NCBI GenBank assembly: GCA_037013495.1
Contig: CM072801.1
Coordinates: 81,143,816 to 81,207,815 of the forward strand
Length of the DNA stretch: 64,000 nucleotides
Origin: Hippophae tibetana
Lineage: Eukaryota > Streptophyta > Magnoliopsida > Rosales > Elaeagnaceae
Reading direction: 5' to 3'
Part shown: in pieces, positions 11,535 to 24,965 of the stretch
Position numbering within the stretch: the first letter of the stretch is position 1
How the letters are laid out: every line of letters starts with the position of its first letter
Notes under the pieces: generated by a model
What the model saw: only the letters and a program-made list of their open reading frames with translations
Databases searched by the model: none
Told to the model about the DNA's origin: nothing
Translations under genes and position numbers: made by a program

Positions 11535-14105
11535 GGTATCGTAACGACTATTATAATATATCAAATCGGAGCTCGTCTCGATCCATACAATAATTGTTGG
11601 CCTCGGAATGGAACCTGATTTTTGTACCCAAATTCCATCGTGTACATAACTTATCGATGGTTTTAAGATTTTGTCGTAAATTTGCGGTTTACTTACCTTC
11701 GATATGATTCAATAGAGCTGTCAATGAGATATTGGTTCCGACAAAGGTTTCTTTATTTATTTGGTCATTAAATCGGTATTCTTCCTAAAAAACTATGGGA
11801 GTAGAAAAAGAAAGGGGCTAGTTTTCATAATTTCAAAAATAACAAAACATTTGATGAATCAGACTTCCAACATCAAATGACCATAACTTTTGACTAGGGT
11901 ATCGTAACGACTATTATAATATATGAAATCGGAGCTCGTCTCGATCCATTACAATAATTGTTGGCCTAGCATTGGAACCTGATTTCCGTACCCAAATTCC
12001 ATCGTTTACATAACTTATCGAGGGTTTGAAGATTTTGTCGTAAATTTCCAGTGTACTTACTTTCCATTTGAATCAATAGAGCTGTAAATGAGATATTGGA
12101 TCCGAAAAAGGTTTCTTTATTTATTTGGTCATTAAATCAGTATTCTTCCTAAAAACATATGGGAGCCGAAAAAGAAAGGGGCTAGATTTCATAATTTCAA
12201 AAATAACAAAACATTTGATGAATGAGACTTCCAACATCAAATGACCATAACTTTTGAGTGGGGTATCGTAACGACTATTATAATATATCAAAATCGGAGC
12301 TCGTCTCGATCCATACAATAATTGTTGGCCTAGCATGGGAACCTGATTTCCGTACCCAAATTCCATCGTTTACATAACTTATCGAGGGTTTGAAGATTTT
12401 GTCGTAAATTTCCAGTGTCCTTACTTTCGATTTGAATCAATAGAGCTGTAAATGAGATATTGGATCCGAAAAAGGTTTCTTTATTTATTTGGTCATTAAA
12501 TCTGTATTCTTCCTAAAAACGTATGGGAGCAGAAAAAGAAAGGGGCTAGTTTTCATAATTTCAAAAATAACAAAACATTTGATGAATGAGACTTCCAACA
12601 TCAAATGACCATAACTTTTGACTGGGGTATCGTAACGACTATTATAATATATCAAATCGGAGCTCGTCCCGATCCATACACTAATTGTTGGCCTCGGAAT
12701 GGAACCTGATTTCTGTACCCAAATTCCATAGTTTACATAACTTATCGAGGGTTTTAAGTTTTTGTCGTAAATTTGCGGTTTACTTACCTTCGATATGATT
12801 CAATAGAGCTATCAATGAGATATTGGTTCCGACAAAGGTTTCTTTATTTATTTGGTCATTAAATCTGTATTCTTCCTAAAAATGTATGGGAGCAGAAAAA
12901 GAAAAGGGCTAGTTTTCAAAACTTCAAAAATTCGAAAACATTTGATGAATCAGACTTCCAACATCAAATGACCATAACTTTTGACTGGGGTATCGTAACG
13001 ACTATTATAATATATCAAAATCGGAGCTCGTCTCGATCCATACAATAATTGTTGGCCTAACATTGGAACCTGATTTTCGTACCCAAATTCCATCGTTTAC
13101 ATAACTTATCGAGGGTTTGAAGATTTTGTCGTAAATTTCCGGTTTACTTATTTTCGATTTGAATCAATAGAGCAGTAAATGAGATATTGGATCCGAAAAG
13201 GTTTCTTTATTTATTTGGTCATTAAATCTGTATTCTTCCTAAAAAACTATGGGAGCAGAAAAAGAAAGGGGCTAGTTTTCATAATTTCAAATATAACAAA
13301 ACATTTGATGAATCAGACTTCCAACATCAAATGACCATAACTTTTAACTCGGGTATCGTAACGACTATTATAATATATCAAATCGGAGCACGTCTCGATT
13401 CATACAATAATTTTTGGCCTCGAAATGGAACCTGATTTTTGTACCCAAATTCCATCGTTTACATAATTTATCGAGGGTTTTAAGATTTTGTCGTAAATTT
13501 GCAGTTTACTTACCTTCGATATGATTCAATAGAGCTGTCAATGAGATATTGGTTCCGACAAAGGTTTCTTTATTTATTTGGTCATTAAATCTGTATTCTT
13601 CCTAAAAAACTATGGGAGTAGAAAAAGAAAGGGGCTAGTTTTCATAATTTCAAAAATAACAAAACATTTGATGAATTAGACTTCCAACATCAAATGACCA
13701 TAACTTTTGACTAGGGTATCGTAACGACTATTATAATATATGAAATCGGAGGTCGTCTCGATCCATTACAATAATTGTTGGCCTAGCATTGGAACCTCAT
13801 TTCCGTAACCAAATTACATCGTTTACATAACTTATCGAGAGTTTGAAGATTTTGTCGTAAATTTGCGGTTTACTTACCTTCGATTTGAATCAATAGAGCT
13901 GTAAATGAGATATTGCATCCGATAAAGGTTTCTTTATTTATTTTGTCATTAAATCTGTATTCTTCCTAAAAAGCTATGGGAGCAGAAAAAGAAAGGGGCT
14001 AGATTTCATAATTTCAAAAATAACAAAACATTTGATGAATGAGACTTCCAACATCAAATGACCATAACTTTTGACTAGGGTATCGTAACGACTATTATAA
14101 TATAT
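11535..14105 (+). repeat. N-D-O-P-Q-L-M run, first copy (shift 3633)
   Basis: Seven monomers (starts at 11624, 11988, 12352, about 12715, 13079, 13441 and about 13804) match about 15170-17735, displaced 3633 bp (10 monomers). Shared marks include AATCGGTATTC in N, AGCATGGG in D, CCAGTGTCC and CCCGATCC in O, TTTTTGTCG and ATTCGAAAAC in P, GAGCAGTAAATG in Q and GGAGGTCG in L. The copies part where M continues into CCTCGG here but into CCATTACAAT in the later copy. Confidence 0.85.
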
Positions 14106-14600
14106 CAAATCGGAGCTCGTCTCGATCCATACAATAATTGTTGGCCTCGGAATGGAACCTGATTTTTGTACCCAAATTCCATCGTGTACATAACTTATCG
14201 ATGGTTTTAAGATTTTGTCGTAAATTTGCGGTTTACTTACCTTCGATATGATTCAATAGAGCTGTCAATGAGATATTGGTTCCGACAAAGGTTTCTTTAT
14301 TTATTTGGTCATTAAATCGGTATTCTTCCTAAAAAACTATGGGAGTAGAAAAAGAAAGGGGCTAGTTTTCATAATTTCAAAAATAACAAAACATTTGATG
14401 AATCAGACTTCCAACATCAAATGACCATAACTTTTGACTAGGGTATCGTAACGACTATTATAATATATGAAATCGGAGCTCATCTCGATCCATTACAATA
14501 ATTGTTGGCCTAGCATTGGAACCTGATTTCCGTACCCAAATTCCATCGTTTACATAACTTATCGAGGGTTTGAAGATTTTGTCGTAAATTTCCAGTGTAC
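13441..14600 (+). repeat. L-M-N run, second copy (shift 2544 from 10897)
   Basis: The L, M and N monomers at 10897, 11261 and 11624 are repeated at 13441, 13804 and 14168, a shift of 2544 bp (7 monomers). Both copies show GAGAGTTTG, GCATCCGAT and TTTTGTC in M, and TTATCGATGG and AATCGGTATTC in N. One private change is GAGCTCATC at 14476. The run overlaps the end of the N-to-M block, showing two superposed duplications. Confidence 0.75.
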
Positions 14601-15256
14601 TTACTTTCCATTTGAATCAATAGAGCTGTAAATGAGATATTGGATCCGAAAAAGGTTTCTTTATTTATTTGGTCATTAAATCTGTATTCTTCCTAAAAAA
14701 ATATAGGAGCCGAAAAAGAAAAGGGCTAGTTTTCATAACTTCAAATATAACAAAACATTTGATGAATCAAACTTCCAACATCAAATGACCATAACTTTTA
14801 ACTCGGGTATCGTAACGACTATTATAATATATCAAAATCGGAGCTCGTCTCGATCCATACAATAATTGTTGGCCTAGCATTGGAACCTGATTTCCGTACC
14901 AAATTCCATCGTTTACATAACTTATAGAGGGTTTGAAGATTTTGTCGTAAATTTCCGGTTTACTTACTTTCCATTTGAATCAATAGAGCTGTAAATGAGA
15001 TATTGGATCCGAAAAGGTTTCTTTATTTATTTGGTCATTAAATCTGTATTCTTCCTAAAAAACTATGGGAGCAGAAAAAGAAAGGGGCTAGTTTTCATAA
15101 TTTCAAATATAACAAAACATTTGATGAATCAGACTTCCAACATCAAATGACCATAACTTTTAACTCGGGTATCGTAACGACTATTATAATATATCAAATC
15201 GGAGCTCGTCTCGATCCATACAATAATTGTTGGCCTCGGAATGGAACCTGATTTTT
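14532..15256 (+). repeat. Recombinant J'-K' pair
   Basis: The unit at 14532 joins a D-type front (CCAGTGTAC, CCATTTG) to a J back that still carries the rare ATATAGGAGCC. The unit at 14896 is K until about 15200, then switches from the expected GAGCACGTCTCGATTC to GAGCTCGTCTCGATCC and an N-compatible CCTCGG end. Both are crossover products between monomer types, bracketed between diagnostic bases. Confidence 0.75.
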
Positions 15257-17735
15257 GTACCCAAATTCCATCGTGTACATAACTTATCGATGGTTTTAAG
15301 ATTTTGTCGTAAATTTGCGGTTTACTTACCTTCGATATGATTCAATAGAGCTGTCAATGAGATATTGGTTCCGACAAAGGTTTCTTTATTTATTTGGTCA
15401 TTAAATCGGTATTCTTCCTAAAAAACTATGGGAGTAGAAAAAGAAAGGGGCTAGTTTTCATAATTTCAAAAATAACAAAACATTTGATGAATCAGACTTC
15501 CAACATCAAATGACCATAACTTTTGACTAGGGTATCGTAACGACTATTATAATATATGAAATCGGAGCTCGTCTCGATCCATTACAATAATTGTTGGCCT
15601 AGCATTGGAACCTGATTTCCGTACCCAAATTCCATCGTTTACATAACTTATCGAGGGTTTGAAGATTTTGTCGTAAATTTCCAGTGTACTTACTTTCCAT
15701 TTGAATCAATAGAGCTGTAAATGAGATATTGGATCCGAAAAAGGTTTCTTTATTTATTTGGTCATTAAATCAGTATTCTTCCTAAAAAAATATGGGAGCC
15801 GAAAAAGAAAGGGGCTAGATTTCATAATTTCAAAAATAACAAAACATTTGATGAATGAGACTTCCAACATCAAATGACCATAACTTTTGAGTGGGGTATC
15901 GTAACGACTATTATAATATATCAAAATCGGAGCTCGTCTCGATCCATACAATAATTGTTGGCCTAGCATGGGAACCTGATTTCCGTACCCAAATTCCATC
16001 GTTTACATAACTTATCGAGGGTTTGAAGATTTTGTCGTAAATTTCCAGTGTCCTTACTTTCGATTTGAATCAATAGAGCTGTAAATGAGATATTGGATCC
16101 GAAAAAGGTTTCTTTATTTATTTGGTCATTAAATCTGTATTCTTCCTAAAAACGTATGGGAGCAGAAAAAGAAAGGGGCTAGTTTTCATAATTTCAAAAA
16201 TAACAAAACATTTGATGAATGAGACTTCCAACATCAAATGACCATAACTTTTGACTGGGGTATCGTAACGACTATTATAATATATCAAATCGGAGCTCGT
16301 CCCGATCCATACACTAATTGTTGGCCTCGGAATGGAACCTGATTTCTGTACCCAAATTCCATAGTTTACATAACTTATCGAGGGTTTTAAGTTTTTGTCG
16401 TAAATTTGCGGTTTACTTACCTTCGATATGATTCAATAGAGCTATCAATGAGATATTGGTTCCGACAAAGGTTTCTTTATTTATTTGGTCATTAAATCTG
16501 TATTCTTCCTAAAAATGTATGGGAGCAGAAAAAGAAAAGGGCTAGTTTTCAAAACTTCAAAAATTCGAAAACATTTGATGAATCAGACTTCCAACATCAA
16601 ATGACCATAACTTTTGACTGGGGTATCGTAACGACTATTATAATATATCAAAATCGGAGCTCGTCTCGATCCATACAATAATTGTTGGCCTAACATTGGA
16701 ACCTGATTTTCGTACCCAAATTCCATCGTTTACATAACTTATCGAGGGTTTGAAGATTTTGTCGTAAATTTCCGGTTTACTTATTTTCGATTTGAATCAA
16801 TAGAGCAGTAAATGAGATATTGGATCCGAAAAGGTTTCTTTATTTATTTGGTCATTAAATCTGTATTCTTCCTAAAAAACTATGGGAGCAGAAAAAGAAA
16901 GGGGCTAGTTTTCATAATTTCAAATATAACAAAACATTTGATGAATCAGACTTCCAACATCAAATGACCATAACTTTTAACTCGGGTATCGTAACGACTA
17001 TTATAATATATCAAATCGGAGCACGTCTCGATTCATACAATAATTTTTGGCCTCGAAATGGAACCTGATTTTTGTACCCAAATTCCATCGTTTACATAAT
17101 TTATCGAGGGTTTTAAGATTTTGTCGTAAATTTGCAGTTTACTTACCTTCGATATGATTCAATAGAGCTGTCAATGAGATATTGGTTCCGACAAAGGTTT
17201 CTTTATTTATTTGGTCATTAAATCTGTATTCTTCCTAAAAAACTATGGGAGTAGAAAAAGAAAGGGGCTAGTTTTCATAATTTCAAAAATAACAAAACAT
17301 TTGATGAATTAGACTTCCAACATCAAATGACCATAACTTTTGACTAGGGTATCGTAACGACTATTATAATATATGAAATCGGAGGTCGTCTCGATCCATT
17401 ACAATAATTGTTGGCCTAGCATTGGAACCTCATTTCCGTAACCAAATTACATCGTTTACATAACTTATCGAGAGTTTGAAGATTTTGTCGTAAATTTGCG
17501 GTTTACTTACCTTCGATTTGAATCAATAGAGCTGTAAATGAGATATTGCATCCGATAAAGGTTTCTTTATTTATTTTGTCATTAAATCTGTATTCTTCCT
17601 AAAAAGCTATGGGAGCAGAAAAAGAAAGGGGCTAGATTTCATAATTTCAAAAATAACAAAACATTTGATGAATGAGACTTCCAACATCAAATGACCATAA
17701 CTTTTGACTAGGGTATCGTAACGACTATTATAATA
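15170..17735 (+). repeat. N-D-O-P-Q-L-M run, second copy
   Basis: Partner of 11535-14105 (monomer starts at about 15257, 15621, 15985, 16348, 16712, 17073 and 17437). Differences I saw are few, such as AAAAACATATG at 12150 versus AAAAAAATATG at 15783 in D. The portion from about 15630 onward also belongs to the longer 15-monomer unit repeated at 21080. Confidence 0.85.
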
Positions 17736-18165
17736 TATGAAATCGGAGCTCGTCTCGATCCATTACAATAATTGTTGGCCTAGCATTGGAACCTCATTTC
17801 CGTAACCAAATTCCATCGTGTACATAACTTATCGAGAGTTTGAAGATTTTGTCGTAAATTTGCGGTTTACTTACCTTCGATTTGAATCAATAGAGCTGTA
17901 AATGAGATATTGCATCCGACAAAGGTTTCTTTATTTATTTGGTCATTAAATCTGTATTCTTCCTAGAAAACTATGGGAGTAGAAAAAGAAAGGGGCTAGT
18001 TTTCATAATTTCAAAAATAACAAAACATTTGATGAATCAGACTTCCAACATCAAATGACCATAACTTTTGACTAGGGTATCGTAACGACTATTGTAATAT
18101 ATCAAAATCGGAGCTCGTCTCGATCCATACAATAATTGTTGGCCTAGCATTGGAACCTGATTTCC
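17735..18165 (+). repeat. Junction monomers M'-M'' inside the 15-monomer unit
   Basis: Here M (GACTAGGG, ATATGAAATCGG, CCATTACAAT, CCTCATTTCCGTAACC) is followed by a second M-like unit with CCATCGTGTAC, GAGAGTTTG, GCATCCGAC and the private CCTAGAAAACTATGGG near 17963. The corresponding place in copy 2 (about 22890-23615) holds an M/T hybrid and an N unit. This part of the 15-monomer HOR has therefore been rewritten by later exchange. Confidence 0.65.
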
Positions 18166-19617
18166 GTACCAAATTCCATCGTTTACATAACTTATAGAGG
18201 GTTTGAAGATTTTGTCGTAAATTTCCGGTTTACTTACTTTCCATTTGAATCAATAGAGCTGTAAATGAGATATTGGATCCGAAAAAGGTTTCTTTATTTA
18301 TTTGGTCATTAAATCTGTATTCTTCCTAAAAAAATATGGGAGCCGAAAAAGAAAAGGGCTAGTTTTCATAACTTCAAATATAACAAAACATTTGATGAAT
18401 CAAACTTCCAACATCAAATGACCATAACTTTTAACTCGGGTATCGTAACGACTATTATAATATATCAAAATCGGAGCTCGTCTCGATCCATACAATAATT
18501 GTTGGCCTAGCATTGGAACCTGATTTCCGTACCAAATTCCATCGTTTACATAACTTATACAGGGTTTGAAGATTTTGTCGTAAATTTCCGGTTTACTTAC
18601 TTTCCATTTGAATCAATAGAGCTGTAAATGAGATATTGGATCCGAAAAAGGTTTCTTTATTTATTTGGTCATTAAATCTGTATTCCTCCTAAAAAAATAT
18701 GGGAGCCGAAAAAGAAAGGGGCTAGTTTTCATAATTTCAAAAATAACAAAACATTTGATGAATGAGACTTCCAACATCAAATGACCATAACTTTTGACTG
18801 GGGTATCGTAACGACTATTATAATATATCAAATCAGAGCTCATCTCGATCCATATAATAATTGTTGGCCTCGGAATGGAACCTGATTTCTGTACCCAAAT
18901 TCCATAGTTTACATAACTTATCGGGGGTTTGAAGATTTTGTCGTAAATTTCCAGTTTACTTACTTTCGATTTGAATCAATAGAGCTGTAAATGAGATATT
19001 GGATCCGAAAAGGGTTTCTTTATTTATTTGGTCATTAAATCTGTATTCTTCCTAAAAAACTATGGGAGCAGAAAAACAAAAGGGCTAGTTTTCATAACTT
19101 CAAATATAACAAAACATTTGATGAATCAGACTTCCAACATCAAATGACCATAACTTTTAACTCGGGTATCGTAACGACTATTATAATATATCAAAATCGG
19201 AGCTCGTCTCGATCCATACAATAATTGTTGGCCTAGCATTGGATCCTGATTTCCGTACATAAATTCCATCGTTTACATAACTTATCGAGGGTTTGAAGAT
19301 TTTGTCGTAAATTTCCAGTTTACTTACTTTCGATTTGAATCAATATAGCTGTAAATGAGATATTGGATCCGAAAAAGGTTTCTTTATTTATTTCGTCATT
19401 AAATCTGTATTCTTCCTAAAAACGTATGGGAGCAGAAAAAGAAAGGGGCTAGTTTTCATAATTTCAAAAATAACAAAACATTTGATGAATCAGACTTCCA
19501 ACATCAAATGACCATAACTTTTGACTGGGGTATCGTAACGACTATTATAATATATCAAATCGGAGCTCGTCTCGATCCATACAATAATTGTTGGCCTCGG
19601 AATGGAACCTGATTTCT

Positions 19618-19981
19618 GTACCCAAATTCCATAGTTTACATAACTTATCGAGGGTTTTAAGATTTTGTCGTAAATTTGCGGTTTACTTACCTTCGATATT
19701 ATTCAATAGAGCTATCAATGAGATATTGGTTCCGACAAAGGTTTCTTTATTTATTTGGTCATTAAATCTGTATTCTTCCTAAAAACGTATGGGAGCAGAA
19801 AAAGAAAAGGGCTAGTTTTCAAAACTTCAAAAATACGAAAACATTTGATGAATCAGACTTCCAACATCAAATGACCATAACTTTTGACTGGGGTATCGTA
19901 ACGACTATTATAATATATCAAAATCGGAGCTCGTCTCGATCCATACAATAATTGTTGGCCTAGCATTTGAGCCTGATTTCC
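19618..19981 (+). repeat. Type U monomer, earliest copy in the window
   Basis: Marked by CCATAGTTTAC, GATATTATTC (other U copies have GATATGATTC), GAGCTATCAATG, GGTTCCGAC and ACTTCAAAAATACG, ending in AGCATTTGAGCC. The same type opens each large unit of region III at 27975, 32701, 35609 and 40697, and reappears with private changes at 47965. The forward frame at 19588-19782 arises only from this GATATTATTC substitution and is not a gene. Confidence 0.75.
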
Positions 19982-21079
19982 GTACCCAAATTCCATCGTT
20001 TACATAACTTATCGAGGGTTTGAAGATTTTGTCATCAATTTCCGATTTACTTACTTTCGATTTGAATCAATAGAGCTGTAAATGAGATATTGGATCCGAA
20101 AAAGGTTTCTTTATTTATTTGGTCATTAAATCTGTATTCTTCCTAAAAAAATATGGGAGCCGAAAAAGAAAAGGGCTAGTTTTCATAACTTCAAATATAA
20201 CAAAACATTTGATGAATCAAACTTCCAACATCAAATGACCATAACTTTTAACTCGGGTATCGTAACGACTATTATAATATATCAAAATCGGAGCTCGTCT
20301 CGATCCATACAATAATTGTTGGCCTAGCATTGGAACCTGATTTCCGTACCAAATTCCATCGTTTACATAACTTATAGAGGGTTTGAAGATTTTGTCGTAA
20401 ATTTCCGGTTTACTTACTTTCCATTTGAATCAATAGAGCTGTAAATGAGATATTGGATCCGAAAAGGTTTCTTTATTTATTTGGTCATTAAATCTGTATT
20501 CTTCCTAAAAAACTATGGGAGCAGAAAAAGAAAGGGGCTAGTTTTCATAATTTCAAATATAACAAAACATTTGATGAATCAGACTTCCAACATCAAATGA
20601 CCATAACTTTTAACTCGGGTATCGTAACGACTATTATAATATATCAAATCGGAGCACGTCTCGATTCATACAATAATTTTTGGCCTCGGAATGGAACCTG
20701 ATTTCTGTACCCAAATTCCATCATTTACATAATTTATCGAGGGTTTTAAGATTTTGTCGTAAATTTGCAGTTTACTTACCTTCGATATGATTCAATAGAG
20801 CTGTCAATGAGATATTGGTTCCGACAAAGGTTTCTTTATTTATTTGGTCATTAAATCTGTATTCTTCCTAAAAAACTATGGGAGTAGAAAAAGAAAGGGG
20901 CTAGTTTTCATAATTTCAAAAATAACAAAACATTTGATGAATTAGACTTCCAACATCAAATGACCATAACTTTTGACTAGGGTATCGTAACGACTATTAT
21001 AATATATGAAATCGGAGCTCGTCTCGATCCATTACAATAATTGTTGGCCTAGCATTGGAACCTCATTTCCGTAACCAAA

Positions 21080-24000
21080 TTACATCGTCTACATAACTTA
21101 TCGAGGGTTTGAAGATTTTGTCGTAAATTTCCAGTGTACTTACTTTCCATTTGAATCAATAGAGCTGTAAATGAGATATTGGATCCGAAAAAGGTTTCTT
21201 TATTTATTTGGTCATTAAATCTGTATTCTTCCTAAAAAAATATGGGAGCCGAAAAAGAAAGGGGCTAGATTTCATAATTTCAAAAATAACAAAACATTTG
21301 ATGAATGAGACTTCCAACATCAAATGACCATAACTTTTGAGTGGGGTATCGTAACGACTATTATAATATATCAAAATCGGAGCTCGTCTCGATCCATACA
21401 ATAATTGTTGGCCTAGCATGGGAACCTGATTTCCGTACCCAAATTCCATCATTTACATAACTTATCGAGGGTTTGAAGATTTTGTCGTAAATTTCCAGTG
21501 TCCTTACTTTCGATTTGAATGAATAGAGCTGTAAATGAGATATTGGATCCGAAAAAGGTTTCTTTATTTATTTGGTCATTAAATCTGTATTCTTCCTAAA
21601 AACGTATGGGAGCAGAAAAAGAAAGGGGCTAGTTTTCATAATTTCAAAAATAACAAAACATTTGATGAATGAGACTTCCAACATCAAATGACCATAACTT
21701 TTGACTGGGGTATCATTACGACTATTATAATATATCAAATCGGAGCTCGTCCCGATCCATACACTAATTCTTGGCCTCGGAATGGAACCTGATTTCTGTA
21801 CCCAAATTCCATAGTTTACATAACTTATCGAGGGTTTTAAGATTTTGTCGTAAATTTGCGGTTTACTTACCTTCGATATGATTCAATAGAGCTATCAATG
21901 AGATATTGGTTCCGACAAAGGTTTCTTTATTTATTTGGTCATTAAATCTGTATTCATCCTAAAAATGTATGGGAGCAGAAAAAGAAAAGGGCTAGTTTTC
22001 AAAACTTCAAAAATTCGAAAACATTTGATGAATCAGACTTCCAACATCAAATGACCATAACTTTTGACTGGGGTATCGTAACGACTATTATAATATATCA
22101 AAATCGGAGCTCGTCTCGATCCATACAATAATTGTTGGCCTAACATTGGAACCTGATTTTCGTACCCAAATTCCATCGTTTACATAACTTATCGAGGGTT
22201 TGAAGATTTTGTCGTAAATTTCCGGTTTACTTATTTTCGATTTGAATCAATAGAGCTGTAAATGAGATATTGGATCCGAAAAGGTTTCTTTATTTATTTG
22301 GTCATTAAATCTGTATTCTTCCTAAAAAACTATGGGAGCAGAAAAAGAAAGGGGCTAGTTTTCATAATTTCAAATATAACAAAACATTTGATGAATCAGA
22401 CTTCCAACATCAAATGACCATAACTTTTAACTCGGGTATCGTAACGACTATTATAATATATCAAATCGGAGCACGTCTCGATTCATACAATAATTTTTGG
22501 CCTCGGAATGGAACCTGATTTTTGTACCCAAATTCCATCGTTTACATAATTTATCGAGGGTTTTAAGATTTTGTCGTAAATTTGCAGTTTACTTACCTTC
22601 GATATGATTCAATAGAGCTGTCAATGAGATATTGGTTCCGACAAAGGTTTCTTTATTTATTTGGTCATTAAATCTGTATTCTTCCTAAAAAACTATGGGA
22701 GTAGAAAAAGAAAGGGGCTAGTTTTCATAATTTCAAAAATAACAAAACATTTGATGAATTAGACTTCCAACATCAAATGACCATAACTTTTGACTAGGGT
22801 ATCGTAACGACTATTATAATATATGAAATCGGAGCTCGTCTCGATCCATTACAATAATTGTTGGCCTAGCATTGGAACCTCATTTCCGTAACCAAATTAC
22901 ATCGTTTACATAACTTATCGAGAGTTTGAAGATTTTGTCGTAAATTTGCGGTTTACTTACCTTCGATTTGAATCAATATAGCTGTAAATGAGATATTGGA
23001 TCCGAAAAAGGTTTCTTTATTTATTTCGTCATTAAATCTGTATTCTTCCTAAAAACGTATGGGAGCAGAAAAAGAAAGGGGCTAGTTTTCATAATTTCAA
23101 AAATAACAAAACATTTGATGAATGAGACTTCCAACATCAAATGACCATAACTTTTGACTAGGGTATCGTAACGACTATTATAATATATCAAATCGGAGCT
23201 CGTCTCGATCCATACAATAATTGTTGGCCTCGGAATGGAACCAGATTTTTGTACCCAAATTCCATCGTGTACATAACTTATCGATGGTTTTAAGATTTTG
23301 TCGTAAATTTGCGGTTTACATACCTTCGATATGATTCAATAGAGCTGTCAATGAGATATTGGTTCCGACAAAGGTTTCTTTATTTATTTGGTCATTAAAT
23401 CTGTATTCTTCCTAAAAAACTATGGGAGTAGAAAAAGAAAGGGGCTAGTTTTCATAATTTCAAAAATAACAAAACATTTGATGAATCAGACTTCCAACAT
23501 CAAATGACCATAACTTTTGACTAGGGTATCGTAACGACTATTGTAATATATCAAAATCGGAGCTCGTCTCGATCCATACAATAATTGTTGGCCTAGCATT
23601 GGAACCTGATTTCCGTACCAAATTCCATCGTTTACATAACTTATAGAGGGTTTGAAGATTTTGTCGTAAATTTCCGGTTTACTTACTTTCCATTTGAATC
23701 AATAGAGCTGTAAATGAGATATTGGATCCGAAAAAGGTTTCTTTATTTATTTGGTCATTAAATCTGTATTCTTCCTAAAAAAATATTGGAGCCGAAAAAG
23801 AAAAGGGCTAGTTTTCATAACTTCAAATATAACAAAACATTTGATGAATCAAACTTCCAACATCAAATGACCATAACTTTTAACTCGGGTATCGTAACGA
23901 CTATTATAATATATCAAAATCGGAGCTCGTCTCGATCCATACAATAATTGTTGGCCTAGCATTGGAACCTGATTTCCGTACCAAATTCCATCGTTTACAT

Positions 24001-24965
24001 AACTTATACAGGGTTTGAAGATTTTGTCGTAAATTTCCGGTTTACTTACTTTCCATTTGAATCAATAGAGCTGTAAATGAGATATTGGATCCGAAAAAGG
24101 TTTCTTTATTTATTTGGTCATTAAATCTGTATTCCTCCTAAAAAAATATGGGAGCCGAAAAAGAAAGGGGCTAGATTTCATAATTTCAAAAATAACAAAA
24201 CATTTGATGAATGAGACTTCCAACATCAAATGACCATAACTTTTGACTGGGGTATCGTAACGACTATTATAATATATCAAATCAGAGCTCATCTCGATCC
24301 ATATAATAATTGTTGGCCTCGGAATGGAACCTGATTTCTGTACCCAAATTCCATAGTTTACATAACTTATCGGGGGTTTGAAGATTTTGTCGTAAATTTC
24401 CAGTTTACTTACTTTCGATTTGAATCAATAGAGCTGTAAATGAGATATTGGATCCGAAAAAGGTTTCTTTATTTATTTGGTCATTAAATCTGTATTCTTC
24501 CTAAAAAACTATGGGAGCAGAAAAACAAAAGGGCTAGTTTTCATAACTTCAAATATAACAAAACATTTGATGAATCAAACTTCCAACATCAAATGACCAT
24601 AACTTTTAACTCGGGTATCGTAACGACTATTATAATATATCAAAATCGGAGCTCGTCTCGATCCATACAATAATTGTTGGCCTAGCATTGGATCCTGATT
24701 TCCGTACCCAAATTCCATCGTTTACATAACTTATCGAGGGTTTGAAGATTTTGTCGTAAATTTCCAGTTTACTTACTTTCGATTTGAATCAATATAGCTG
24801 TAAATGAGATATTGGATCCGAAAAAGGTTTCTTTATTTATTTCGTCATTAAATCTGTATTCTTCCTAAAAACGTATGGGAGCAGAAAAAGAAAGGGGCTA
24901 GTTTTCATAATTTCAAAAATAACAAAACATTTGATGAATCAGACTTCCAACATCAAATGACCATA
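21080..24965 (+). repeat. 15-monomer HOR, copy 2 (truncated)
   Basis: Partner of 15630-21080. D-O-P-Q-L (21072 to about 22888) and K''-R-S-T (23615 to about 24965) match at shifts of 5449-5450 bp. The middle differs: the unit at about 22888 is an M front joined to a T back (CAATATAGCTG, TTTCGTC, AAAAACGTATG). The copy ends near 24970, where it reads TTAACTCGGG while copy 1 at 19523 reads TTGACTGGGG. Private changes include TATCATTACG near 21711 and GTATTCATCC near 21952. Confidence 0.8.

Larger units (their letters stand above)
15630..21080 (+). repeat. 15-monomer HOR, copy 1 (about 5450 bp)
   Basis: The order D-O-P-Q-L, then two M-like units, K'', R, S, T, U, J, K, L runs from about 15630. 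The next copy begins about 21080 with D at a shift of 5450 bp. The tail K''-R-S-T (18166, 18527, 18890, 19255) pairs with 23615 onward at shift 5449. Distinctive shared marks are TTATACAGGG and ATTCCTCC in R, ATCAGAGCTCATC and CATATAATAA at the end of R, TTATCGGGGG and GAAAAACAAAAGG in S, and CAATATAGCTG in T. Confidence 0.8.

Noticed and set aside
18661-18843. Minus-strand ORF of 60 codons, also at 24110
   Set aside because: It arises in type R monomers from GAGCTCATC giving an ATG on the reverse strand. Both copies belong to the 15-monomer duplication.
19588-19782. Plus-strand ORF of 64 codons
   Set aside because: It is created by a single substitution in one U monomer (GATATTATTC) that removes a stop; the other U copies lack the frame.
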